Shown: positions 1-11,106 of the stretch, one piece after another
How the letters are laid out: each line of letters opens with the position of its first letter
Position numbering within the stretch: position 1 is the first letter of the stretch
Assembly (NCBI GenBank): GCA_003117195.1
Contig: BDSI01000006.1
Location: forward strand, 1,951,987 to 2,015,986
Direction: 5' to 3'
Length of the DNA: 64,000 nt
DNA from: Eudorina sp. 2006-703-Eu-15
Lineage: Eukaryota; Chlorophyta; Chlorophyceae; Chlamydomonadales; Volvocaceae
Made by a program: the position numbers and the translations under genes
The notes under the pieces: generated by a model
The model's input: the letters and a program-made list of their open reading frames with translations, nothing else
Database searches by the model: none
Told to the model about the DNA's origin: nothing

Positions 1-1072
1 GCGGGTGTGTGGGTGGGTCCTGTCCGGGGGGCCTCGCAGCCTCCCCGGGAGCCAGGGCCCGGGGGGCCACGTGCGCGGGCACCTGCCGGGGGTTGTTGGC
101 GAGGGTGGGAACCTCCGTCACGGAGTCCCAAGTGTGGGATTACGGTACCGAATACAATATATACATATATATATATATATATTATTCCCACCCCCATATA
201 CATATATATAACCGCATTCGCGCCCCCTCCTACGTGTGCGTGCGGGTGGGGGTGTGTAGGCAATCGGTAGACATACACAGTTTGACGCTGCGCTGCTGCC
301 AGAGCAAAGGTCCGATCGGAGTACGGCACAGCGCCATAGATCGCCGGCGACGATAGGGGGTGGTAGGGGGTGGGTACACAGCGACCCTGCCCCCTCACCC
401 CCTCACCCCCTCACCCCCTCACCCCTCACCCCCTCACCCCCTCACCCCCTCACCCCCTCACCCCCTCACCCCCTCACCCCCTCACCCCCTCACCCCCTCA
501 CCCCCTCACCCCCTCACCCCCTCACCCCCTCACCCCTCACCCCCTCACCCCCTCACCCCCTCACCCCTCACCCCCTCACCCCCTCACCCCCTCACCCCCT
601 CACCCCCTCACCCCTCACCCCTTCAACCCCGCACCCCCTCACCCCCTCACCCCCTCACCCCGGGCCACCCGTTGGCAGCGTCCCTAGAGTCAGAGGACCG
701 GGTGTTTCGAGGCCGCCACGGGGTATAGGTAGGGGGCCCAGGGGGTGCAGCCCATGGTAGGGTGCGCTGGAGGGGCGGGCTGGAGGGCCACCGGGAAGGT
801 CTACTGTGGCGTCATGGCTGTCCCGTGCCACCCCCCTCCCAACCCTTTCCCGCACACACGGGCACCTGTTGGGCACTGCACCGCCCATGGCCATGGCATA
901 TCACGCACCCCTGCCCTGCCCTGCCTGCGGACGAACACACAGCACATGTTTTCTGGTACCGTGGTAAGTGTATTGGGTCTGGTTGGTTCGGGGGGGTTCT
1001 TCGCTAAACACACACCTTTCCGGGCCGAGCTGTGCCCCGTTGCATGTCACGCACACTGCCCACGAACTACAG
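1..1072. other. left edge: upstream or 5' part of the following gene
   Basis: No convincing coding exon is visible except possibly a short one ending at 962, which is followed by a good donor (GTAAGT, 963-968) and preceded by an AG at 929-930. It would join in phase to the exon at 1073. The stretch holds an AT microsatellite (about 155-210) and the C-rich array at 390-657. The gene may begin here or left of the window. Confidence 0.4.
390..657. repeat. (CACCCCCT)n minisatellite
   Basis: About 270 bp of a tandem 8-mer CACCCCCT, with occasional 7-mer variants (CACCCCT). It gives long open frames of Ser-Pro-Pro-His type in several phases, which are artefacts of the repeat. It resembles neither the Chlamydomonas-type telomere repeat (TTTTAGGG) nor the plant type. 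Confidence 0.9.
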
Positions 1073-4000
1073 GACGAGGGGGTGAGGCGGCAGCTGGAGG
1101 CGCTGCGGGCCATGTGGACGTCCGACCCCTACTCGGCCCGCCCCGGGGTGGACCCCTCGTCGCTGCAGCCGCCGCCTAACCTGGGGGCGGCGGCAGCGGC
1201 CGCCGCCGCGGCCGCCGCGGCCGCGGCCGCCGCCGTCGCGGGGGCGAGCGACCCCGGCGCTGCGATCGCCGCCGCGCGCGCCGCCGTCCCCGTCCGCATC
1301 GGCGCGGGCCTGGCGCGCGCGCTGGCGGAGGCGCGTGTCGAGCAGTGGGCGCTGTACGACAAGGCGGTTGAGCACATGGCGAAGGAGTTTGCGAAGGCCA
1401 TGCAGCAGCTGAAGCCCGACGGGGGCGAAGGGGAGGAGGATGGGGATGAGCTGGACGACAGCACTGGCCGCGGCGGCAGCGCCGGCTCGTACGGCGGTGT
1501 GTACGACCCCACCCGACCCGCCTCCGGCAGCAGCGCCGGGCCGGGTCCCGGCTCGGCGGCGCAGCGCCGTCGTCAGTACGACGAGGCGTTCCGCCGCCGC
1601 CGCGGCGGGCGGCGGAGCTCTGCGGGCGCGTCCGATCCGCGTCCTGGGTCAGGGGGGGTGGTGCTGTCTGGTCGGTCAACGCCGTTGACCGGCCACGCGG
1701 GCCGGGGGTTACTGGACGCGCTGGAGGAGGCTCTGGCTTGCTCCTTGGATCCAACCTCCCTCACCGGTACGACGTTTGGATTTTGCACCTGTACGACAGG
1801 GACCTGTCAAGGCGGTCGCTGTCGAACTGTCGGACTTCCGCCAGCGCGACTTGGGGACAGGGAGGGGGGCTGCCGTCGGTCCACATGCATTATGTATCAT
1901 GCATGTTGTGTTGTTTTTTGTCCTAGGCAGGGAAAAATGCTCCACACGACCCGGTGGCTCCAAGGGCTGCTTCGTTGCGATTTGGTGAAAGCCTGCCCTC
2001 CGTCCGCGTGTGTGTGTACGGCACAGGTCTGACCCTGGAGCAGTACGACGAGGAGCTGTCGGAGCTGATGCGGCGGCTTGTGGTGGCGCCCGCAGCCTCC
2101 AAGTTTATGTTTTGGAAGAAGGTGCAGACGTTGCAGCAGCTGAGGCAGCGGTGAGTTTCGGCGAGCTACGGACGGGAAGAGACGAGGCGTCGGTGCCTTT
2201 GTCGGCCAGTTGACTCCGGGGCGACAGCGCCGCCGCTGCCAGTGCCCCTCGGGTACCCCGGACACTGCTCCAACAGCACTTGCACCGCCCGCAACCCCCT
2301 CCTCCTCCTGGAGGTGCCGCACCTCTGCCCCCCCCCCCAAATGTGGCCCCATCCCTGCCCGCCAGTGTCGTCGTCAACCTCCCCCCTCTCTGCGCACTCG
2401 CCTCCGCCGCCCGCCCCCTGACTTTCCTGGACCTCCCCAAACGCCTCCCCCCCTTTGTAAACCTGTCCTGCCCGACGTTTATGCCACCTCACCTCACCTC
2501 ACCGAACCCCACCGCACCTCACCGCATCCCACCGCACCTCGCTCTGGCAGCAGCGCAATTTGAAATTGTCTACCAATTTCCAATACCCCACCGCACCCCA
2601 CCGCACTCCACCCCACCGCACCCCACCGCACCGCACCTCTCTACTGACCTCACACCTGCCAACCCTCTCTCAGAATGATGGAGGACCGCGCCATGGCGGA
2701 GCAGCTCCGAAGCATATCCTGGACCGACTCCTTCAACGCGCGCAAGATGGTGCCGCCAGGCACCGACCCCGCAAGCGCCAGCGGCCGCCGAGGGCCCTTC
2801 GCTGCCGAGGCGCTGGCCCATCAGGACATCCGCAACCGCCACGAGCAGCGCGAGCGGCACCAGCTGCGGATGGCCACCGCGAGGCGGCTGCGGCTCGAGC
2901 AGGCCCGAGCCACGCAGAGGGAGCGCGCCGCCGCTTTGCAGGAGGCGGCGGCGGAGGAGGCGACGATGATGATGATGGACTCGGAGCCGTCGCTGGCGGC
3001 AGCGGCAGCGACGGCGGCCGGCGGCGGCGGGGGCGGCGGCGGCGACGGCGGCGACCTCTTGCAGGAGCCGACGCCGCAAGGCGCGGCGGTGCAGGGCAAG
3101 AGGGCCGGCGGGGGCGGAGATCTGATCGGGCGGCGGGCGGCGTGGGTGCCGCTGATCTCGCCGCCGCCGCCGCCGCTGGACCCCTGCCCGGTGCTGCTGG
3201 AGGCGCAGCCCGTGGAGGAACAGATCGTGGCGCCGGCGCGGCTACAGCCCAAGCCCGCGCCCACGGGCGCCACAGCTTCATCCCGGGACGTACTGCCGCG
3301 GCGCAACTGGCGCTGCCGCCGGCGGGCGCCGTCGGCGAGCGCCGCGCACACCGCCGCCGCCGCCGCGGCGGCGGCGGCGGGGACGTCGACCAACATCGTG
3401 ATCGGCAACCCGAACCGGCCGCGTTCCGCGCCGCGGCCTGGGTTTCGGAGCACGGTCATGTCGGCGCATCCCGAGGACATGAACCGCGTGTTGGACCACT
3501 CCCACGATCAGGCGCCGCTGGACAGGGCGGCGGCGGTGTCCCATCTGACGGAGGGGCGGCCGCTGTGGTGCGGCGCCGCATCCATGGGCGGCAACCTGTG
3601 CACCCGCAGCGAGGCCGGCAAGAGCCCCAAGCGCCGCTTCAAGAGCTACATCCGGCGGCGCGCCGCCGACGAGGAGGGGGAGGAGGGGGAGGCGGGCGAG
3701 GGCGAGGAGGGCGGCGAGGGGCGGGGCGGAGGGGAGGACGAGGATGCGGAGGAGGAGGAGGAGGAGGACGGGCCGGGTGTTACCGGGGGGGATTTCTATT
3801 ACCAGTACCAGCGACGGATGATGGAGGCCTCTCAGGAGGAGCTCGCCGACGGCGGGGGTGCTGGCGGCGGAGGCGGCGGAGGCGGCCAAGGGGATGGCGG
3901 CGGCGGAGGGGGGGAGGAGGAGGAGGATGGGTTCAGCGGCTGGGGTGGGCCTGAGCCGCGGCGGCCCCGTTCGCAGCCCACGACTCGGGATGAGCGGCGG

Positions 4001-6397
4001 ACGGCGGCGGCGGGCGACGCGCGGGGCAGCGCCTCCACCATCGGAGGCGCCTCCGCCACCGGCGGAGGGGACGCGGCGGCGGCGGCGACGGGTCCGCCGC
4101 CCCGGACGGCGCCGCTGCCGCCACGGCGCCGGCAGCCGCTGCCGATGTACATGCTGCCGACGGCGTCAACGGCCGCCCGTATGGCGGGAGTGCCGCCGGC
4201 GCGCGGCGGCGCCGGCGGCCCCGGCGGCGGCTGGTGCCTGACGGAGGCGGACATCAGCCTCGCGCACCCGCAGCCGCAGCAGCAGCGGCCGTCAGTGCCG
4301 TACCTGACAGCGGAGGCCAGTTCCGCAGCGGACACGGCGCAACCCCTGGACCAGACGGTGATGGCGGCGGCGGCAGCGGCGGCAGCCCAGGGCCAGGCAG
4401 ACGGCGGCGCCACCGCCGCCAGCGGCGGCGGCCCGTCGGGCGCCGCACAATTCGCCAACGGCGCCGACGGTGTCGCGTTCGCCGTACCGTTCAAGATGGC
4501 ACCGGGTACCGATGCGTACGGCATGATGAGCCCGTACGATGACGGCGGCGCCGAGGGCGACGGGGCGAGTCGGTCGGAGGCCGTGGAAGGCTGGGGCGCG
4601 CAGGGTCGGGGTCAGGGTCAGGGTCAGGGGCGGCAGGGGCGGCGGCGGCGACGCAGCACGCGGCCCCGTCTGACGGCGGCTAAGCTGCAGCTGGCCCTCG
4701 CGCGCCGCGCCGAGTTGCGCGCCGAGCTGGAGGCGCGGGGGGAGCTCCTGGAGCTGGACGAGATGGATCTGGACGAGCTGGAGGAGGAGGCGGATCTCGT
4801 GGATCGCCTGGTGGAGGCCAGCATCAAGGTGTACGGCGCGGCGATGGCCCGGCGCGTGGCGCAGCTGGACGGCACAGTGGCGCCCTCCTCGGGGGCCCTG
4901 GCGGTGCCGGGGGAGGGGGTGCTGATGGCGGGTCGCGGCCGCGCCCTGGGCTGGGTGCTGCCGGGCCCCGTGGCGCTGCAGCGCGGCGACGAGCGGCGGC
5001 TGCTGCCCAGCGACCCGTGGCACAGCCCGGTGGCGGGGTACGCCGCCGCCGCGGCGGCGGCGCGGCGCGGCACGGGCGCCGGCGCGCCGGTGCCGGCGCA
5101 GCCGCTCGACGTGTCGGGCGTTGCCGCGGGGGGAGGAGGCGCCCGGCCGCCCCGGCCGCATCAGCTGCCGCAGCAGCTACCCCTGGGAGACAATGCAGAT
5201 CTGCGGCACGTGCCGCACCCGACGGGCAAGCTGAAGCCCGTGGGTCCGCCGCCCGCGCCGCTGGCGCCGCTGACCATCCCCAAACCCTTCCCCTCCGCCT
5301 ACCTCCAGCCCGGCAACGTGCGCTTCCCCAGCCCCAGCCCGCTGCCCATGGCCGGCATCTCCGGCATCTCCGGCGGCAGCCCCACCGCCGCCGCCGCCTC
5401 CGCTGCGGCAGCAAACAACCCCCTGCGCAACTCAGCGCCGGCGGGGCTGGGCGTCGCGCCGCCCCCGATCGCCGCCTCGGGTCTGCAAACCCCGCCCTCG
5501 CCGCTCCGGTCGCTGCGGGGCCCCCTCACGGGACCCGCGGGGCTGCTGCCGCTGGCCAGCCCGGGGGGCACCTCCGGCGGCAGCGCCTCGCGGGTGGGCA
5601 GCCCCGCCGCCGCTGTCGCCGCCCTCACCTCCGCGCTGCAGACCGGCGCCATGGCGCTGCCGCCGCGCGGCGACCCCCCGCCCCACCCTCCCCACCACCT
5701 CCCGCCCGTGGAGGGCCTCCCGCACCTCGCCGCTCCGACGCCCGTCACGCCCCAGTCAGCCCGCAGCGCGGTGGGGGGCCCCCAAGGCAGCGCCTCCGGC
5801 CGCCCGCCCCTCCTGGAGCCGATTCCGGACCCGCCACGGCCGCGCTCCGCAGGCATGCCGGCCACCGCAGCGGTGGCGGCGGCGGCTGCGCCGCCGCCGT
5901 CGCCCCTGCCGTCCACCAAGGCCGGCTCCGCCGGCAGCCTGACGGCGGCTGTCGTGCGGCAGCAGAGCCAGCGGGGGCAGCCGAGCAGCCCGCCCGGGGC
6001 CGTGTTGCCGCTGGACTGGGTCCGGACCCGGAGCCCCACCACCGGGCTGGTGGGGCTGGTGGGTATCGGCGAGACCCCCGCCATCGTGGCGGCGGCGGCC
6101 GCGGCGGGGCCGGTGACGGGTCTGTCGGGGCAGTCCGCACCCCGGGGCCTGCCGCCCTCCAAGTCCGCCTCAGGGGGCAAGAGCACGTCGCCCAGCCGCC
6201 GCAGCCTCAGCCCGTCGTCGGCGGGGGAGGCCCCACCGTACCTACCGCCGGTGCCGGTGCCGGTGCCGCAGTCGCCGGGCGGACAGCTGCCGTCCGGGCT
6301 CAAGCTGCAGGCGGGCCAACCCCCGCCCCCGCCCCCGCCCCCGCCCCAGTCGCACCTTCGCGACATCCTCAGCGGCCGGGGCGCCGCTCCGCAGTGA
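1073..6397 (+). CDS. large low-complexity protein, unrecognised; 5' end not resolved
   Basis: Three exons join in phase: 1073-1766, 2027-2150 and 2674-6397 (stop TGA at 6395-6397), giving at least 1513 residues. The first has a good acceptor at 1071-1072, so at least one exon lies upstream. Visible structure: a poly-Ala run; a helical patch (ARALAEARVEQWALYDKAVE); a conserved-looking stretch across exons 2-3 (LTLEQYDEELSELMRRL, then SISWTDSFNARKMVPPG); a charged coiled-coil-like segment rich in Arg/Glu near 2820-2960; acidic Glu/Asp tracts (3670-3770); a second Arg/Glu/Leu helix near 4675-4860; and a long Pro/Ser/Ala/Gly tail. I do not recognise a catalytic domain or any family. Most of the protein looks disordered, so scaffold or cytoskeletal roles are only guesses. 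The large frames on the minus strand here are GC-rich shadows. Confidence 0.6.
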
Positions 6398-6502
6398 TGT
6401 CGGGGGGCCCGCGCGGGTGGGCTGGGGTGCGTGTGCATACAAGCAAGGGGGGCCCGCCTGCTGCCGCCCCTGTCTTGATTGCTTTCGGTCGTCAGGTGGT
6501 GG

Positions 6503-6533
<31 letters not shown>

Positions 6534-7310
6534 GGTGATGCGAGCGCCAAGGTCGGTGAGGGCCGACGGCGATCCGGAGGGACGCGCAGGACTTGAGCGG
6601 GGACGGGCGGTGGCGTGACTCGCCCTTGGCCCTGCCACCGGTGGACGAGCGGTCTCAGGGGGGGGGTGAGCGGTGGCAGCCGGGCGGGTGGAGGGGCGGG
6701 TGGAGTGGTGGACGGATGGGTGAGGTACGCAACGTCCGGGACGTGTGGGGCACTCGCACCAGAGGGGCGCCCCGGGGGCATCGGGTGTACGATGGAGCAC
6801 GGGTGCGCGGCAGTTGAGGGATGTCGGGATGGGTTTGGGAGAGGACATGCTTTATGCCGCTGGGTTCCTACGTCGCGCCGCTACTCCGCCCTCGACCACT
6901 GCTCCGCGTTACTGTTGACGTCATAGCGCCCCCGCGGACCTGATCGACTAGAACGGGCCGGGGGAGGGCGCCCGGGGTCTTGGTCGCGCGTGTGAAGCGG
7001 AGTAAAGGGGGAGAGGAGGCGGCGGTGTTGTTGTTGGTGATGCATTGGTGGGTGGGTGGAGGTCGTGAAGGTCCCTCTCCCCCCGTGGGGCTGCATAGCA
7101 CAGAGCCCGAGCCGGGGTGGGGCAGGAGTGGGCCACAGCAGCCGCAGCCGGGTGTACGCACACTCATACACACATGCAGACATGCTGTCCCCGCCGGCTG
7201 CTGGCGGGGGAGGGGACCCCCGACCCTGTGGGCCCTCCTGGTCGTTGGAGTCCATGTGCGAGCGTGGGGGGTGTCCATATTCATGCCCATGTCCATGTCC
7301 GTGTGTGTAA
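6398..7310 (+). other. G/T-rich 3' UTR of the preceding gene
   Basis: The sequence changes from C/G-rich coding DNA to G/T-rich DNA after the stop, with a (GGT)n run near 6496-6536, and reaches a TGTAA at 7306-7310. TGTAA is the usual polyadenylation signal of Chlamydomonas and its relatives, so the UTR would be about 0.9 kb. Confidence 0.6.
7306..7310 (+). promoter_or_regulatory. TGTAA poly(A) signal
   Basis: First TGTAA that I see on the + strand after the stop at 6397, within G/T-rich sequence. Confidence 0.5.
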
Positions 7311-8937
7311 GGTGTTTAAGGTGTGGTATAGAGTTTGTGTGTTTGCGTGTATGTATGTGTTGGTGACCACGACACGATGCACGAGTGTGAGGTTGGGGAC
7401 TGGAGTGGATGGGGACCTCGGGGATTGGAGGGGCCCGCCGAGGCAGTCACGTCCCCCGGAGGTGCTTGGAACCAGCGAGGGTGGGTGCTTCAGGCGGTGG
7501 GTGGGGCCGCACGGGCCATGTCAGTTAGGACTCGGGGTTGGGGGAGGAGGGCGAGGGGGCGGAGGCGGCTGCGGCTCCCCGCCCCCCACCTCGCCAAGGG
7601 ATGGGGCCGGCTCTTGGTGCCGATGCGGAAGGAAGGGTTGATGGTTGGGTTGGATGAAGGATGGCGCTGCATGGGGCCCCCAGCGGCCACCCTGGAGCCA
7701 CCCGGCGTTGGGGGGGGGTGAGGGGTGGTATGGAAGCGGCACACGGAGGGGGCGATGCCGGGGCAGCTGTCCAGGGGATGCGACCGCGAAGAGGGTGTAG
7801 TGCCGAACGTCACTCGGCCTTTATAAGGAAGAGGACTGCCGCGGAGTTTCTGTCTTCTGTTGAAGGGAAGCGCTGTCATCGTCCAGTCCAGTCGCCTTAT
7901 CCGCTTCGTCGAGGATGCATTCAGCCGCGGCGGGGATGGCGCTGGTTGACCCGTTGCAATCGGGACCGTTATTAAAGGCACCGCACCGATGTGCCCCAGG
8001 TCGTCGCCGGTCATACACCGGTCGTTACACATTGCGATCCATTCCGCCGCCCTCATCGCTGCCGCCGAGCACCCTCCTCTCCTCAGCCCCTCAGAACCCT
8101 CAGCCCCTCAGAACCCTCAGCCCACCACCCCGCGGCCACCACTCCCCGACGCCTGATGCGCAGGGTCGTGTGCAGGGTCTCCCACCTCCGTCTCGCAGTC
8201 GGGGTGAGCACCCCGGGGGGGGGGCGAGGTCACTCCCAACCCAATACAGCGTCCCCCTCCCCCTCCCCCTCCCCCTTCGGGTACCCCTGGGCCGCCTCCC
8301 CTTCCCCGCCCGATGACCACCGACCTGACCACGGCACCCTGGCGGCCTGCAACGAAACAAGCTGAACCGGCTGTCCACCTCCCGGTGGGGCCCAGCTGGG
8401 ACCCACTCAGCACAGCAGCACACTTTCTCTCTCTGGCCTCCATCCAACAAACCCCCTCCAGTCAACAGCGCACCGGGGCCACCGGGGCCAGGCCGGCTTC
8501 CGAGCCCCAATCCTACCCATTACCCGCCTCTGCCTCCCTTGCCTGTTGCCCCCCCTGTATTCAACCTGTGCCTTCACGCCTCTTTGCCCCATACCCGCAG
8601 CCCCACACCCTGCCCCGCTCGTACGCGATGTTCGTTCGTTTGCCTGCAAAGGAGGCACCCCCTCTTAAGGCGGATGGCACCCCCTACCACCTGGTGAGGT
8701 GAGGTGAGGTGGGGTGAGGTGGGGTGAGGTGAGGTGAGGTGAGGTGAGGTGCGGTGAGGTGAGGCGCTGGACGCCGCCACCGCCACATTGACGCAGTGAC
8801 AGCACCCGCAGCCCCCCTGTACGGCCAGCCGGCTCCGAGTCGGCACCTTGATACATGCTGCGGCCTGGTCGCCTTAGGTCCCATCGGCTCTGTTGATACG
8901 GAGAAGGCGAAATCCAGATCCAGATCTAGATGCAGAA
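7311..8937. other. intergenic region between convergent genes
   Basis: No exon with consistent splice sites was found. It contains C/T-rich sequence (8040-8600) and a GAGGT pentamer array near 8696-8765. It separates the 3' ends of a + gene and a - gene. Confidence 0.5.
8696..8765. repeat. (GAGGT)n pentamer array
   Basis: Tandem GAGGT/GGGGT/GCGGT units over about 70 bp. A related CCTCA/CCGCA array lies in the intron at 2151-2673. Confidence 0.85.
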
Positions 8938-8942
8938 TTACA
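8938..8942 (-). promoter_or_regulatory. TGTAA poly(A) signal (minus strand)
   Basis: TTACA on +, read as TGTAA on the minus strand, about 133 nt after the stop codon of the gene ending at 9075. Confidence 0.55.
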
Positions 8943-9074
8943 TCGAGATGCTCTTCTTATGGCGTGGGGAGGTCCTCTACCCTGATGGCCACTATGCGGC
9001 CCCCTGCCTGGATGGATGGGAGGAGGGTGGTGGGTCCTCCGAGAGGGGGGGAGGGGCGGCCACCTGGGGTGGCA

Positions 9075-10873
9075 TCAGAGGTCCTTCTCGGATACCTGCA
9101 CACAGACAGACAGATAGTCAGACAGACAGACATTCAGGAAAGCAGACAGACAGACAGACAGACAGTCAGGAAGGCAGACAGAAAGCAGAGGGGCAGGGGC
9201 AGGAACAGGCCTAGGCGTGACGACACGTCATCCGCACCGCTGACCCCGACAGGGCCAGAGTGACATGAGGGCAGGAGTGAGGGCTGAGGAACGAGAGGCA
9301 CCTCACATGCCGGGGAGGGGAGGGGAGGGGAGGGGAGGGGAGGGGAAGCGAGGTGCCCCTCCCTCGGCTCCACCCGGGCGCCCTCCTGGCCGGGACCCGT
9401 TCCCCGCCGCCCCCCGACTCCAGACGACGCCATGCCGAGCAGCCGCCCTAACGCCATTTTGCCCCCCGTGGGAGGGGCCTCCAGACCATCCCGCCAGGAG
9501 CTGCCGCAAGGACCCCGCGACCACCCCCCCTGCACGACCCCCAGCACGTCCCCTCCCCGTACTGCCAGGACTCCCACCTTGAACTCGTTGTCCTTCATGG
9601 CTTTGAAGCACTTCCTGGCTATTTGCACGTAGTGGGTCGGTATGAGCGGGTTGAGGCCCTTGAAGTCCGCCTGCAACCGGGGAAGGGAGGCAGGAAGGGG
9701 CGGATGCATATCTGAGCTGGGTGCGGTCGGTGACGCTGTTGGAACGCCACTACCTCCAACAAGGCGGTGGCGTCCGGAACAAGTCCCCAACCGCACTGCC
9801 CAGATTAACCTCTTCGGGTGTTCCCCACAACTGACACCACCTGGCAACACCGTTCTCCACCCAAACAGTAATGCCGCCCATCCGGCCACGGTGATGCCGC
9901 CCATCCATCGTTGGGGGGAACCGAAAGCACACCGGGCAGACAGGGATTGTGCGACGGGCGGAAGCAGCAAGGGTTTGTACGACGGGGGTGCCTGTACGAC
10001 ACTTCTGCATTGCCTCCGCACCTGGTACGTCATGAACATGAAGAGTGGGATGATCGTCAGCATCCACAACACCTGATGTCGGGGGACAGTGCCACATGGG
10101 GTCAGCGGCTTCGGGGGTGGTTTGAATGTGGTTGTTGTGTTTTGTGTGTGAGGGGGGGGGGTGGGGGGAGGTCCAAGTTGGTCGTACCGATATCGACGTC
10201 CGAGGACGAATCAGTGTGAGGTGCACAGCCCGTGGCCTTGGATGCTGCGTTACTGTTGAAAAGGTCACAAGCGCTGCACCAAAGTGGCATGGTTTCGTTT
10301 TTGCAGTGTGGTGTGGTGTGGTGTGGTGTGGGGAGGCTACGGCACCCCACCCGATGACCCGCGGGGTCCTCTGTGCGGCAATAAAGCGGGAGGCGGCACC
10401 CCATCCATCGTGTGCCGCCATTTATGCAAGGCGTTCAGCGGCGCCAGTCCTGGAAAGAGCCTCACCGTAGGAAACGGCAGCAGCATGAGGAGGAAGGGGT
10501 GCGCCACTCCCTCGTCCTGCATGCACCAACGTACGCAACCCCTTAGTAAGCACACTCGTCAACATGTCCCCTACTGCGGGGCTCCCTCGTTCAATATTCC
10601 TCCCCCGGAGCCCTACCCACATGTATTTTGTGCATTAGCAGGTAGAAGAGACCGGACAGGAGAACCCTGCGGGAGGGGTTTGAGGGGTTGGTGTCTTCAC
10701 TCATGTTTTGAAAGAGAACGAGAAAAAGCTGTGTACTTGCGATGTTCTCACGCGAGGAATAGGGCAGCAAATGTCTGGGGCGTGACGATGAACCTTTTAC
10801 GGTTATCGAGAAGACCTTCTTTCGCCATCCTTCTTTGCAAGAGCCTCAACGAATCAAAATTCAATAAATTCAT
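9075..10873 (-). CDS. small two-helix membrane protein, unrecognised (127 aa)
   Basis: Six exons on the minus strand join in phase: 10752-10873, 10621-10666, 10466-10516, 10022-10072, 9578-9670 and 9075-9095 (384 nt including TGA). The start is the ATG at 10873-10871 (MNLLNFDSLRLLQRRMAKEG). Residues 1-30 are basic and helical. Two hydrophobic segments follow: TFAALFLAVLLSGLFYLLMH, then, after HDEGVAHPF, a longer one containing PFPTVLWMLTIIPLFMFM. A soluble tail (ADFKGLNPLIPTHYVQIARK) ends in VSEKDL. No signal peptide cleavage site is obvious. The last coding exon is only 21 nt. I cannot assign a family. Clean phases across five introns and hydrophobic periodicity argue that it is real. It is divergently arranged with the BUD22 gene, 233 bp away. 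Confidence 0.72.
9097..9184. repeat. (CAGA)n microsatellite in the last intron
   Basis: Interrupted tandem CAGA/GACA tetranucleotides just upstream, on the minus strand, of the acceptor of the 21-nt terminal exon. On the transcribed strand it supplies the pyrimidine-rich (TCTG)n tract before the AG. Confidence 0.85.
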
Positions 10874-11106
10874 ATCATTTTCGGAAATGTGCACAAGATG
10901 ACGGAAGGGTTGACTCAAAGTTCCATGCTCCGAAGCCGTAATGCATGCTTCAACGGCATGCAAACAAGCGTGCCGATAATGTCCATGTAATATGGTGTGC
11001 ACTTGATAGGCTTGCCAATAAATTAATTGTGCCGCCACTGAGCGGTGAATGGCTGCCGCTCTATAATGTTTTACCTTACAACCACAACATACCTACTTGT
11101 AACGAT
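10874..11106. promoter_or_regulatory. shared upstream region of two divergent genes
   Basis: 233 bp of comparatively AT-rich sequence lies between the ATG of the minus-strand membrane protein (10873) and the proposed ATG of the BUD22 gene (11107). This fits a bidirectional promoter. No specific box is certain. Confidence 0.4.

Noticed and set aside
390..657. possible telomere end
   Set aside because: The unit CACCCCCT does not match the volvocine or plant telomere repeats, and genes lie on both sides of similar arrays elsewhere.
360..728. two long frames rich in Ser-Pro-Pro-His
   Set aside because: Produced by the CACCCCCT repeat in different phases; not a protein.
2733..4524. several 180-230-codon minus-strand frames
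   Set aside because: Shadows of the Ala/Gly/Arg-rich + strand exon 2674-6397, with no splice sites or recognisable domain.
8930..9214. + strand frame starting MQNYIEMLFLWRGEVLYPDG
   Set aside because: Looks protein-like at first but runs into the CAGA microsatellite, overlaps the terminal exon and 3' UTR of the minus-strand gene, and has no supporting splice sites.
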